A DNA stretch of 64,000 bases from a virus. The stretch spans positions 62,001 through 126,000 of IMG/VR virus record IMGVR_UViG_3300044673_000278. One strand, written 5' to 3'. Numbering within the stretch: position 1 is the stretch's first letter; each line of letters opens with the position of its first letter. A program made the position numbers and the translations under genes. Shown here one piece after another: positions 23,426 to 31,339 of this stretch. The notes under the pieces were generated by a model. That model worked only from the letters and a program-made list of their open reading frames with translations, was not told the DNA's origin and ran no database searches.

Positions 23426-23976
23426 TGGGATATAGTTTAAGCACAGGCAAAGCCGAAACACTGGCATGGTTCCAACAGCACGGACCATTTCAAAGAATAC
23501 TAGACATTGGTGCTGGATCAGGCACCTATATCAATTTGATTAAGATAAAGAATCGTGTTTGTCAAGACGCAGAGTGGGTAGGTATCGAAGCCTGGGCTGA
23601 ATATGTTGAAAAATTCAATCTACAACACAAATACAATCGTGTGATAAATCAGGATGTAAGAACTGTGGACTGGAACAGCATGGGTAAATTTGACGTTGCC
23701 ATTGCCGGAGATGTGTTGGAACACATGACCAAGTCCGAGGCTGTTGAATTGGTAGAACACATATTGGATCATTGTGCCACGCTGATCATCAGCATACCTA
23801 TCATACACATGCCACAGGATGCAATTGAGGGCAATCCCTATGAAGTGCATGTCAAAGACGACTGGAGTCACGACGAAGTAATGGCTACCTGGCCCCAGTA
23901 TATTCAGGAACACTATCGCAAAAGTGGCAAAAGCAAAATTGGCGTATACTGGTTATCAAAACAAAATGCTCATTAA
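23425..23976 (+). CDS. Class I SAM-dependent methyltransferase
   Basis: Motif I is ILDIGAGSGTY (25-35), which binds S-adenosylmethionine; the acidic loop VGIEAW and the FDVAIAGDVLEHM segment are motifs II and IV. At 183 residues it is a single compact domain. Within a glycosyltransferase operon it probably methylates a sugar or an outer-surface glycan. Confidence 0.85.
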   Translation: MGYSLSTGKAETLAWFQQHGPFQRILDIGAGSGTYINLIKIKNRVCQDAEWVGIEAWAEYVEKFNLQHKYNRVINQDVRTVDWNSMGKFDVAIAGDVLEHMTKSEAVELVEHILDHCATLIISIPIIHMPQDAIEGNPYEVHVKDDWSHDEVMATWPQYIQEHYRKSGKSKIGVYWLSKQNAH

Positions 23977-24490
23977 ACAACACCTACATCACTATCAACG
24001 AATCAAATCATACTGTGCAGGCAAGTCCATGCTGATGCTGGGCAATCAGTATACCAAAGTGGGCCCAGCAGCTGAGTTGTTTGAACTCAACAAATACAAG
24101 ACACTGGATCCTGACGGCGGAGACTATGCCATTGACATTCAAAGCGATCTATCGTTCATGGATCAGCAATGGGATGTTGTTTTTAATTTGGGCACTATTG
24201 AGCATGTGTGGGACGTTCACCGGGCATACAGCAACAGTGCAAGGCTTGTGAAGGTAGGTGGATATTACATAGGACATGCACCTGTGGAAAACTACAACAA
24301 TCACGGCATTCACGTTACCAATGCCAAAGCCATTCTTAAATTCTTTGAAATGAATGGATTCGAAATGGTTGAATACTGGACCAGTGACTCTGTAATTTTG
24401 TGGCACGTTGCTCGCAAGATCAAACATGTGACAGAATTTGTTAGACCGCAACAGGTGTGGATTGATGGCGAAGCAGACCATTTTGAATAA
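23966..24490 (+). CDS. Methyltransferase-like protein (174 aa)
   Basis: From ATG 23966 (MLIKQHLHHY), 11-base overlap with the upstream gene. It keeps class I methyltransferase features: WDVVFNLGTIEHVWD and a following VGGYYIGHAP segment, but motif I is degenerate (SMLMLGNQYTKVG). It may be a divergent sugar methyltransferase or an inactive partner. Coupled to the glycosyltransferase downstream (26-base overlap). Confidence 0.7.
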   Translation: MLIKQHLHHYQRIKSYCAGKSMLMLGNQYTKVGPAAELFELNKYKTLDPDGGDYAIDIQSDLSFMDQQWDVVFNLGTIEHVWDVHRAYSNSARLVKVGGYYIGHAPVENYNNHGIHVTNAKAILKFFEMNGFEMVEYWTSDSVILWHVARKIKHVTEFVRPQQVWIDGEADHFE

Positions 24491-25133
24491 ACCACTAAAC
24501 GTAGTATGTGTACTGCGCCAAGGTGGCAAAGTAGGTTACAGTGCATCGTGGGTCGAAAAGCTCATGCATGGTGTGCAAAGAAATCTCACACTGCCGTATC
24601 AATTCACTTGCTTGAGTGACTGCGATGTGCCTTGCAACAGAATACCACTGGAATCCACTGGCACAGGATTTTGGTCCAAGCTACAATTATTTCGTCCAGG
24701 GCAGTTTGACGGCCCTGTGCTGTACATTGATCTGGATGCTATTGTATGTCAGAACATTGATGAAATTGTACACAGAGTCCAAGATCAGAATTTTGTAATG
24801 TGGCTAGAACCACGTACACACGCACATTCAAGTGCAATCATGTGGTGGCAAGGTGATCACAGTCACTTATGGGATCTGTACAAGTCCCAACCCGAAAGTC
24901 ATTGGCAGCAGGCGCACACTGAGAAACACAGTTACGGCGATCAAGGGTTCATTGCCGACCACGTCAAACACACGTTGTTTCAAGATCACATGCCCAACTC
25001 ATGGTTTCATCTTGCTAGCAAACGAGACAATGAGTTTGACTTTGCAGAAGTAAAAATTCTACAGTTTATCAAAACTCACACCAAACCCAGTACACTGCCC
25101 GATCACCCCATGGTGCAGCAACACTGGCATTAA
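24465..25133 (+). CDS. Glycosyltransferase, GT-A type, paralogue of 20386
   Basis: MAKQ start at 24465; WVEKL (29-33), FWSKLQLFRPGQF (69-81) and DxD in LYIDLDAIV (D89, D91) match the paralogue at 20386. Last gene of the plus-strand run; its stop overlaps the stop of the convergent capsule-type gene by four bases. Probably adds a sugar to a phage-directed or host glycan. Confidence 0.8.
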   Translation: MAKQTILNKPLNVVCVLRQGGKVGYSASWVEKLMHGVQRNLTLPYQFTCLSDCDVPCNRIPLESTGTGFWSKLQLFRPGQFDGPVLYIDLDAIVCQNIDEIVHRVQDQNFVMWLEPRTHAHSSAIMWWQGDHSHLWDLYKSQPESHWQQAHTEKHSYGDQGFIADHVKHTLFQDHMPNSWFHLASKRDNEFDFAEVKILQFIKTHTKPSTLPDHPMVQQHWH

Positions 25134-26023
25134 ACGTACTGTCGGAAATGACGCCACGCTGCACCTGACGCCAGTTCAGGCTTGCTCCAATGACACATTG
25201 CCAGTTTCTCAATCCACTGCTGACGATCTGGCATATGTGGTGACTCAATCCTAGACAAATCAGTGTTGGCCACAGCATGTGCCTGACTGTTGGCTGGTTG
25301 CGGGTCTGTGATAAAAGCAGGTATGCCTTCGATTGCAGCAGCCACTGCTGGTGTGGAGTTGTATGTGACCACTGCCCAGGCATTGGCAAAGTCATTGACC
25401 AACTCAACGTTTTTGCTGATGTCTCTGCCAGCTAGGTATTGGGCAGCAGATTTATCTCCCGGATGTGCTCTAATGCGTATGGGACGATCCGAAAATTGAC
25501 GTATGGCAGCAATGGTTTGATCTAACCAATTCACAACATTTTGACCTTGCATGCTCCAACCACCATTGCGTTGAGTACAAATCAAAATATGACTGCCTTG
25601 TGTTCGCCAGTCTCGCAGCACAATGCCAGTGTCCTTGCTGACTTGTTGCCAACGAGCAGGATCCACGGTGTTCCAGAAGTATGTGCCGGTGGTAGGAAAC
25701 ACACCGTCAAAACTGTATCGGTGGTAGGCATTGTGGCCGCGATAATTAAACAAGTTGCTGTCTACTACCAGTAATCGTCGGTTCCTGGCACGTTGATAGT
25801 CAATAACCTGCTGTCTCAGTGCAAGATGCGGGGCAGACTTACCGTGTTCGTGTTGCCAACCTTGTATGAACGCCACATCACAGTCCACTAGATTTCTGCC
25901 TGTGTGCAATATACCTTGGTCGCCGGATGCTGAAACACCCTGAGCAAACAAACGCAGCATTTCGGCCTTTTCTGGATTTTTATTGCTAGGCGGTATTCCC
26001 GCCAAATACGATACAACTTTCAT
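25130..26023 (-). CDS. GT-B/capsule-type polysaccharide biosynthesis protein, paralogue B
   Basis: About 297 residues from ATG 26023 (ATGA overlap with the upstream stop). Shares with paralogues A and C: SDRPIRIRAHPGDKSA, VTYNSTPAVAAAIEGIPAF, and W-IEKLAMCHWSKPELASGAA. The conserved R-x-H-P and NS-x5-AA blocks fit the donor-binding half of GT-B transferases of the KDO/capsule type. No membrane segments. Confidence 0.75.
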   Translation of the reverse strand: MKVVSYLAGIPPSNKNPEKAEMLRLFAQGVSASGDQGILHTGRNLVDCDVAFIQGWQHEHGKSAPHLALRQQVIDYQRARNRRLLVVDSNLFNYRGHNAYHRYSFDGVFPTTGTYFWNTVDPARWQQVSKDTGIVLRDWRTQGSHILICTQRNGGWSMQGQNVVNWLDQTIAAIRQFSDRPIRIRAHPGDKSAAQYLAGRDISKNVELVNDFANAWAVVTYNSTPAVAAAIEGIPAFITDPQPANSQAHAVANTDLSRIESPHMPDRQQWIEKLAMCHWSKPELASGAAWRHFRQYV

Positions 26024-26916
26024 CGTATGGCCTCCCAGAAATCCTGTGTAGCAGATTGACATTCGTCTAGTGCATCGCTGTGTATCACAGCATTGTCAAT
26101 TGCATCGCGCCATTCTGAAACTGTGTCAACAAAGGCTGGTTGATGTTTTAGATACTTGAATTTTGAGCTCCAGGCGCCAACTACAATCACTTTGCGTTTG
26201 AGCAGTGTTGCCCAGTATGCACCATGATAACTGTTGGTCAGCACAACCTCTGCTGATCCCAACAGCTCAATGGTCTGTTCTATATTGGAACCCGAGTTAA
26301 CAAATCTCGGAATTGAATCGCTGCCAAATACTTTGTCTTTGATCAACTGTTTTTTGTGTTCGAACCAGATCACAGGATTTCTAATGCTGTATGTTTTGTC
26401 AAATGCTGGATGCATACAACTGGCACAAGGTGCCCACTCATAGTATTGCCCAAAGTCTCTTATGCCCACACGATCGAACTTTTTCATTTCTTCAGGATAC
26501 TCAAAGTCATCTGCAGAACTATTTTGTCCGGCTCCCCAAATATATCTAGGTGCAGTTGGTTTGGGCAGTTTGTCTCGGATTTCGTTAAGCAAATCACTGT
26601 AGGTATTTTTGAATTTTTTATGCAAATCTCGATTGCGATCGTCAATTACATGCCAACGTGCTGCCGACAGTGCATCGATTTGTAATCTATCGGGTGTGCT
26701 CAGTACTTTGGCTGCAACATTGCCCATGAATTCGTTGCCTATCAATCCACCGCCACCTAATATCAGCGGAACATTCAATGGGTAATCCACCCCGCCAAAG
26801 TCAGCAGCGTCAATGGATTGATACTCATCGGGCTTGAGAAAATACTGCAAGGGATTGGATGCCATATCCCCAACATTGTTTTGATCTCGGCGATGAACTA
26901 CTACAAATTTAACCAT
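26020..26916 (-). CDS. Polysaccharide pyruvyl transferase family protein
   Basis: Family features: NVGD near the N terminus (14-17), GGGGLIG (54-60), YIWGAGQNS, and the C-terminal TNSYHGAYWATLL. The family transfers pyruvate from phosphoenolpyruvate to sugar hydroxyls to make ketals on exopolysaccharide or cell-wall glycan. It is coupled to genes on both sides by ATGA or short overlaps. A pyruvyl group adds negative charge to a glycan; that would fit receptor masking (inference). Confidence 0.85.
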   Translation of the reverse strand: MVKFVVVHRRDQNNVGDMASNPLQYFLKPDEYQSIDAADFGGVDYPLNVPLILGGGGLIGNEFMGNVAAKVLSTPDRLQIDALSAARWHVIDDRNRDLHKKFKNTYSDLLNEIRDKLPKPTAPRYIWGAGQNSSADDFEYPEEMKKFDRVGIRDFGQYYEWAPCASCMHPAFDKTYSIRNPVIWFEHKKQLIKDKVFGSDSIPRFVNSGSNIEQTIELLGSAEVVLTNSYHGAYWATLLKRKVIVVGAWSSKFKYLKHQPAFVDTVSEWRDAIDNAVIHSDALDECQSATQDFWEAIR

Positions 26917-27682
26917 ATTGTTTTAGAATCCTTAGTGCTGCACCATTGTTTAATTCTGATGTGTGAAACTGACCGTAAGCAAGATGACATGCCCACTGGT
27001 ATCTCAAGTCATCGTCTGCATACAATGGTGTTTCAATCTTGTTGAGATCAGATAACGCAACGGGTGCAGCAGCATGTGTGGGTGCTAACACAAATGCTGG
27101 TATGCCGCTGATTACACTTTCGACTGCTGCAATGCTGTTGAACGTAACCACAGCAAATACATCCTGTGTCAACGCTTGTGCAAAACTATTGATTTGACGA
27201 TCACTTCTTTTTGGCGCACGTTCTCTAACAATTATAGGACGGTCTGTGACAGATTTTAAATGACTGATGGTTTTATCAATCCATTGCTGTCGATCTATGC
27301 CATAAAATCTACAAGGCTTGTCATCGGGCAGAGCTAACAAAATGTTCTTTCCGCTGCGATTCCACGACTTCATTTGTATACCTTGGCGGCGCCAACGATC
27401 GTCTGGCACAGTTCTTAGTTCACTGTGTTGTAAATCATTGCGTACTATGCGGTGCCATTGCTTGAACCCAGTGTTGCCAAAATAACCTGTGTCCATGTAG
27501 TAGAAATCACGACGGTCTTTCCAGCAACGTTGCATGATTTTGTATTTCAGTATGCCTCTCAATACCAAAGGCTCCGTGCTGGATTCATACACAAAGTCGT
27601 TGAGATTGATAGCACGTTGCCCGCAGCCCTGGGCAAACGTATTGATGTATTCGTCCTGGCCGTCCTTGCTGATAAAAATCAT
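26909..27682 (-). CDS. GT-B/capsule-type polysaccharide biosynthesis protein, paralogue C
   Basis: 257 residues from ATG 27682 (ATGA overlap with the upstream stop). TDRPIIVRERAPKR, VTFNSIAAVESVISGIPAFV and the end W-x3-LAYGQFHTSELNNGAA match paralogues A and B. The H of the R-x-H-P block is replaced (RERAP), so its active site may differ. Function by analogy only. Confidence 0.7.
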   Translation of the reverse strand: MIFISKDGQDEYINTFAQGCGQRAINLNDFVYESSTEPLVLRGILKYKIMQRCWKDRRDFYYMDTGYFGNTGFKQWHRIVRNDLQHSELRTVPDDRWRRQGIQMKSWNRSGKNILLALPDDKPCRFYGIDRQQWIDKTISHLKSVTDRPIIVRERAPKRSDRQINSFAQALTQDVFAVVTFNSIAAVESVISGIPAFVLAPTHAAAPVALSDLNKIETPLYADDDLRYQWACHLAYGQFHTSELNNGAALRILKQYG

Positions 27683-28362
27683 ATGTCCCGCTGCTGACAG
27701 TATTCGGTGAGAATGCGTTCCCGGTGCCATTCGTTGCCTTGCGGTGTATCAGCAAACTCCTGAAAGCATGGCGTGCCAAGTGTGTAATGCAGTAACTTGG
27801 CGTCGGCATTTGGCCCGTATTCATCGGGCAACCAGTTCCATTCTTTGGGGAGTTCACCAATTCGAGCATCATCTAACCACGAGAAGCGGTGGAGGAAACT
27901 GCCGGTGCTGTGTTGGACGAAGTCAGGGGTAAGTTTCCGGTTAGGAAAGCTAGCACAATTCCACAGAATAACACTACTCCAATTTTTTCTAGGATAGTTT
28001 TCATTTTTTGCCCCAAGGTATTTTACAGGCATGCGAGTTTGGTAATCGTGTTTGACCACTTGCACATCACAGGTATGATCACGCATGTTCCAGAGTTCGG
28101 CAATGTCGCCACGCACGATCATGTCTCCGTCAATGAAAATAGCATGACCTTCGTAGTCTTGTAGGTATGGTACTAGAAAACGTGTGTAGATAAAGTGATT
28201 GCTGCCGTCGGTGTGCGTTTCAGAATATTCTTTGAACAGATTCAGTGCAACTGGTACGATGGCCACTGGTTGGCTTGAGTTGCGAATAATAGAGTTCGCA
28301 CACACATGATAGGCTATGGCTTCTCTGGGATCATACCCTATGAATACTGGAATTGGTTTCAT
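27679..28362 (-). CDS. Glycosyltransferase (GT8-like)
   Basis: MKPIPVFIGYDPREAIAYHV start and DxD in IFIDGDMIV (D78, D80). TRFLVPYLQ (60-68) precedes the DxD as in family 8-like transferases. 227 residues, cytoplasmic. Its start overlaps the end of the upstream methyltransferase by 32 bases. Confidence 0.8.
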   Translation of the reverse strand: MKPIPVFIGYDPREAIAYHVCANSIIRNSSQPVAIVPVALNLFKEYSETHTDGSNHFIYTRFLVPYLQDYEGHAIFIDGDMIVRGDIAELWNMRDHTCDVQVVKHDYQTRMPVKYLGAKNENYPRKNWSSVILWNCASFPNRKLTPDFVQHSTGSFLHRFSWLDDARIGELPKEWNWLPDEYGPNADAKLLHYTLGTPCFQEFADTPQGNEWHRERILTEYCQQRDI

Positions 28363-28789
28363 TGTTACACACTGACAAAATATAACTGCCGTGCCTATGA
28401 TGTTCTACTGTGGAGAAAAATTTACGCAGTAACTGGTCAATGCTGACATCGTCAAATGCTTGTCGCCACTCGGGCTTTTTCTTTACCGCCAATGTTACAA
28501 CTACAAAACTTTTGGCACAACCTGCAATGTTATTTAATGTCGCCGCAGGATCGTCAAGGTATTCCAAAACTCCCAACAACAAGCCAAGATCAAATTGTTC
28601 TTGTAGTTTCACGGGTTGATCAAGGTCTGCAACAATGTCAGCAGTGTCACAGCGATCAATACCCAGGTACTTGGAAGGTTTTACGTAGTCTAAAACTTCT
28701 CGATTGCCGCAGCCAAAATCCACTATGCTAACGTTGTTGGGTATGTAGTCTTTGACAAATTCCCAACGATCGCTCCAGGGATTTTTCAT
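28331..28789 (-). CDS. Small SAM-dependent methyltransferase (152 aa)
   Basis: Motif I is VDFGCGNREVL (about 23-33), followed by YLGIDRCD (motif II) and DLGLLLGVLEYLDDP (motif IV). It is shorter than usual. Its place between the nucleotidyltransferase-cupin and a glycosyltransferase points to glycan methylation. Confidence 0.75.
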   Translation of the reverse strand: MKNPWSDRWEFVKDYIPNNVSIVDFGCGNREVLDYVKPSKYLGIDRCDTADIVADLDQPVKLQEQFDLGLLLGVLEYLDDPAATLNNIAGCAKSFVVVTLAVKKKPEWRQAFDDVSIDQLLRKFFSTVEHHRHGSYILSVCNNETNSSIHRV

Positions 28790-29550
28790 CTGCGTTCAAT
28801 GTCCTCTTCTACGCAATTTGTACCGTATTGGATTTCGATCAGTTTCAGTGGTTGGTCAGTTTCGTTGCACAACTGATGCCATTCTTGACAACGGATGAAA
28901 GTATGCTCATGCACGTCAAGATGACACTTGACTTCAGGATCAGTGCTGGCTTGATCCAGTGTGTACACTGTGGCTGTGCCTTCGGCCACAAACCAAAATT
29001 CAGCACGTTGGTCATGTCGTTGCATGCTCAAACATGTTTTGGGCGCTACTGTAAGTTCTTTGAGTTTGGTATTGGCACCTACTTCGTGCAGCACACGATA
29101 GTAACCCCAGGTTCGTTGAGTCTTGGGCTTTTTCCAATCTTCAAGAATCCAGCTAGAACTGTTCTTTTTGTCCTCGCCGCCTACCCCAAACACAAAACTC
29201 AATCGAGATCCTGCAAGATCCATCTCGGGGATATTGTCCTTTGTACGGTCACCACCGTTGGCAAAGATAATTTCTGCATCAGGATACTTTTGTCTCACAC
29301 GGATTATAGCATCCTTGCTGGATCCGTCATCGTCGTTGTATGTAACAACTTCGTCAACAATGCGCAAGGCGCTGACCAGTGCAAAACGTTCGCTCATAGG
29401 CATGAATGGTCGACCTTTTTTACGAGTCAACCATTCATCTGAGTTGAGTCCCACAACAAGCTTGTCGCCCAGTTGTTTGGCTGCATGAAAGTATGCTAAA
29501 TGCCCGCTGTGAATGGGATCAAATCCCCCGGTAACGATTACGATTTTCAT
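28786..29550 (-). CDS. Cytidylyltransferase-like domain fused to a cupin (PMI type II-like)
   Basis: Residues 1-130 are a nucleotidyltransferase of the cytidylyltransferase/RfaE type: GGFDPIHSGHLAY (8-20) with the HxGH active site. Residues 135-254 are a cupin like type II phosphomannose isomerases (MQRHDQRAEFWFVAEGTATV, then a HEHTFIRCQEWHQL block). Together they could make an activated sugar such as an NDP-heptose or -mannose derivative for the neighbouring transferases. The fusion is intact. A late box lies five bases before the ATG. Confidence 0.8.
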   Translation of the reverse strand: MKIVIVTGGFDPIHSGHLAYFHAAKQLGDKLVVGLNSDEWLTRKKGRPFMPMSERFALVSALRIVDEVVTYNDDDGSSKDAIIRVRQKYPDAEIIFANGGDRTKDNIPEMDLAGSRLSFVFGVGGEDKKNSSSWILEDWKKPKTQRTWGYYRVLHEVGANTKLKELTVAPKTCLSMQRHDQRAEFWFVAEGTATVYTLDQASTDPEVKCHLDVHEHTFIRCQEWHQLCNETDQPLKLIEIQYGTNCVEEDIERR

Positions 29551-29555
29551 AGTGC

Positions 29556-29561
29556 TATTTA
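29556..29561 (-). promoter_or_regulatory. Late promoter box, leaderless type
   Basis: TAAATA on the minus strand, five bases before the ATG at 29550; it heads the minus-strand glycan operon 29550-25130. Confidence 0.55.
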
Positions 29562-29575
29562 CAGGCTTAGCTGTA

Positions 29576-30028
29576 TCACACTGTAATATCTTCCATGCCT
29601 GCTGTGCGCAGTTTGGTGATGTGACCCAGTTGCCATTGCTTGGTATCTAGCCCTTTCATGATACCCAACCAACGATTGCGCAACAGTGCTACTTCGTTGA
29701 TAATGGTTTCAAAGTCAATGACTTCATCCTCACCGTCTACGTATTTTTCAGCGTCCCTGCTGGTCAGCGCACGGGCATAGGCTTCCAAGTACTTTTGGAA
29801 GTGCCTACGACGAATTTTTCTCAATTGTATATTGAGAAAATTGAGCACCGCTTCAATCTCTTGTAACTGATTAAAACGGTGCTCTGTGATACCCGGCAGC
29901 TCTTTGACGTTTTTTTCAACCAAGCCGCCAATGCGACAATCGCGTTTGGCTTCTTCGAGTTCGCGTTCATAGTGCTGAATGAAATCAGGTATGTTACCTA
30001 GGTCAGCTACTACTTTGCTATACCACAT
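29576..30028 (-). CDS. uvsY: UvsY recombination mediator
   Basis: About 150 residues from ATG 30028 (TAATG overlap). Helical and basic (LRKIRRRHFQKYLEAYARAL). In T4 UvsY loads UvsX recombinase onto gp32-coated single-stranded DNA. Sequence length (T4: 137) and position beside uvsX support this. Confidence 0.85.
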   Translation of the reverse strand: MWYSKVVADLGNIPDFIQHYERELEEAKRDCRIGGLVEKNVKELPGITEHRFNQLQEIEAVLNFLNIQLRKIRRRHFQKYLEAYARALTSRDAEKYVDGEDEVIDFETIINEVALLRNRWLGIMKGLDTKQWQLGHITKLRTAGMEDITV

Positions 30029-30276
30029 TACTCTTCCCAATCTTGGTCGTAGTCTTCCTCGTCCTCGTCGACTTCTTCTTCTTGGTCGTCTTCGATATAT
30101 GACGCAAGGGCTCGTTTGATATCTGCGTCGCCTTTGAACGCATCACGAATATCCCCAGCATCCTCATCATGATCGATCAACAGAGAAACAAGAGTTTCTG
30201 CTGCTTCGGCTCGATCCACAGTGTTGACGTACCGCTTGAGTTCGCCCCAAATTTCACTAGCAATGTCTGAATACAT
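30028..30276 (-). CDS. Acidic protein between uvsX and uvsY (82 aa)
   Basis: A small helical N-terminal part and a very acidic tail (EDDQEEEVDEDEEDYDQDWE). Its position between uvsY and uvsX is also seen in cyanophages by recollection. The acidic tail resembles DNA-mimic or gp32-tail-like segments, but the role is unknown. Confidence 0.75.
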   Translation of the reverse strand: MYSDIASEIWGELKRYVNTVDRAEAAETLVSLLIDHDEDAGDIRDAFKGDADIKRALASYIEDDQEEEVDEDEEDYDQDWEE

Positions 30277-31337
30277 TAAACCTCCTCGTTTTCAGAATCA
30301 GTGGTACTTACCTTGTCTGCTTGATTGGCAAAATCTGCCATGATCTTGTCCAAGCATCCATCTTCGTTGTTTTCCCAAGCTTTGCGGAACTGTTTGATAA
30401 TCTCGCCATCGCTGGTCACAAACATCAGTCGGTTACCGTCCTTCTTGAGCATGCCCTTCTTTTCAGCAAGATCAACTAGACCGCTGTAAGGGCTCATACC
30501 TTGCTCATAAGGGATCTTGACCTGCACACCTTCAAAGGGCTTGGCATAGCGAGTTTTCATTACTTTACAGGCCGAGCGAATACCCATGACGTCTGTGACT
30601 TTGTTGCCATCTTCGTCTTCTTTGAGTTTGAGCTTGCGCATAGCAACCACAATAGAGCTGGCGTAAATGAAGCCTTGACCGCCTGAAATCTTGTCATCAG
30701 GATCAAACATGTCCTGGCTTGCATATGTGTGGTTAGTACACACCAGACCAACGTTGTAGCTACCAAACATGTTGACACAGTTACGAACCAATGCAGTCAG
30801 AGCTTTGGGTTTACGGCCTAGGTCACCTTTGAGGTCGCCGCCTTCAAACTGGTTGATGTCGGTAGGAGTCAACAACATGCCCAGAGAGTCAATGACAAAA
30901 AGAACTTTAGGACGTTCACCATCAGGCAGGGCTTTGTAATCGCTCATGAACGTAGCAATGGTCTTGGCTACATCGTCAATCATGGCCATGCTTAGTTTCA
31001 GCAGTTTGCTTTCATCTGTGCTTACACCCAGGGCATGCAGCCAGGCTTCGTCCAGTGCGTTTTCACTGTCGATTAGCACAACATAGATGCCTTGTTCCTG
31101 TGCGTTCTTGATGATGTTGCCGCTGCAGATGTAGCTTTTGCCTGCGCCGGATTCACCAGCAAACACTGTAACTTTGCCCAGCGGCACACCTTTGTTGAAG
31201 TCGCCTGAAATAAGATAGTTCAGTGCATAGTTGCCTGTTGAGATCCAGTCTGTGGGATCGTTGAAGCCGATACTAAGGCCGTCAATGCTTTTAGTGATTT
31301 CCTTACGGAACTTTGAAATGTCAAATGGTTTACCCAT
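30276..31337 (-). CDS. uvsX: UvsX recombinase (RecA family)
   Basis: 353 residues from ATG 31337, close to T4 UvsX (391). Walker A is GESGAGKS (61-68), Walker B is VLFVIDSLGML. It pairs homologous DNA for recombination-dependent replication together with UvsY and gp32, both in this window. The acidic C terminus is typical. It follows the radical SAM gene directly. Confidence 0.95.
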   Translation of the reverse strand: MGKPFDISKFRKEITKSIDGLSIGFNDPTDWISTGNYALNYLISGDFNKGVPLGKVTVFAGESGAGKSYICSGNIIKNAQEQGIYVVLIDSENALDEAWLHALGVSTDESKLLKLSMAMIDDVAKTIATFMSDYKALPDGERPKVLFVIDSLGMLLTPTDINQFEGGDLKGDLGRKPKALTALVRNCVNMFGSYNVGLVCTNHTYASQDMFDPDDKISGGQGFIYASSIVVAMRKLKLKEDEDGNKVTDVMGIRSACKVMKTRYAKPFEGVQVKIPYEQGMSPYSGLVDLAEKKGMLKKDGNRLMFVTSDGEIIKQFRKAWENNEDGCLDKIMADFANQADKVSTTDSENEEV

Positions 31338-31339
31338 GA

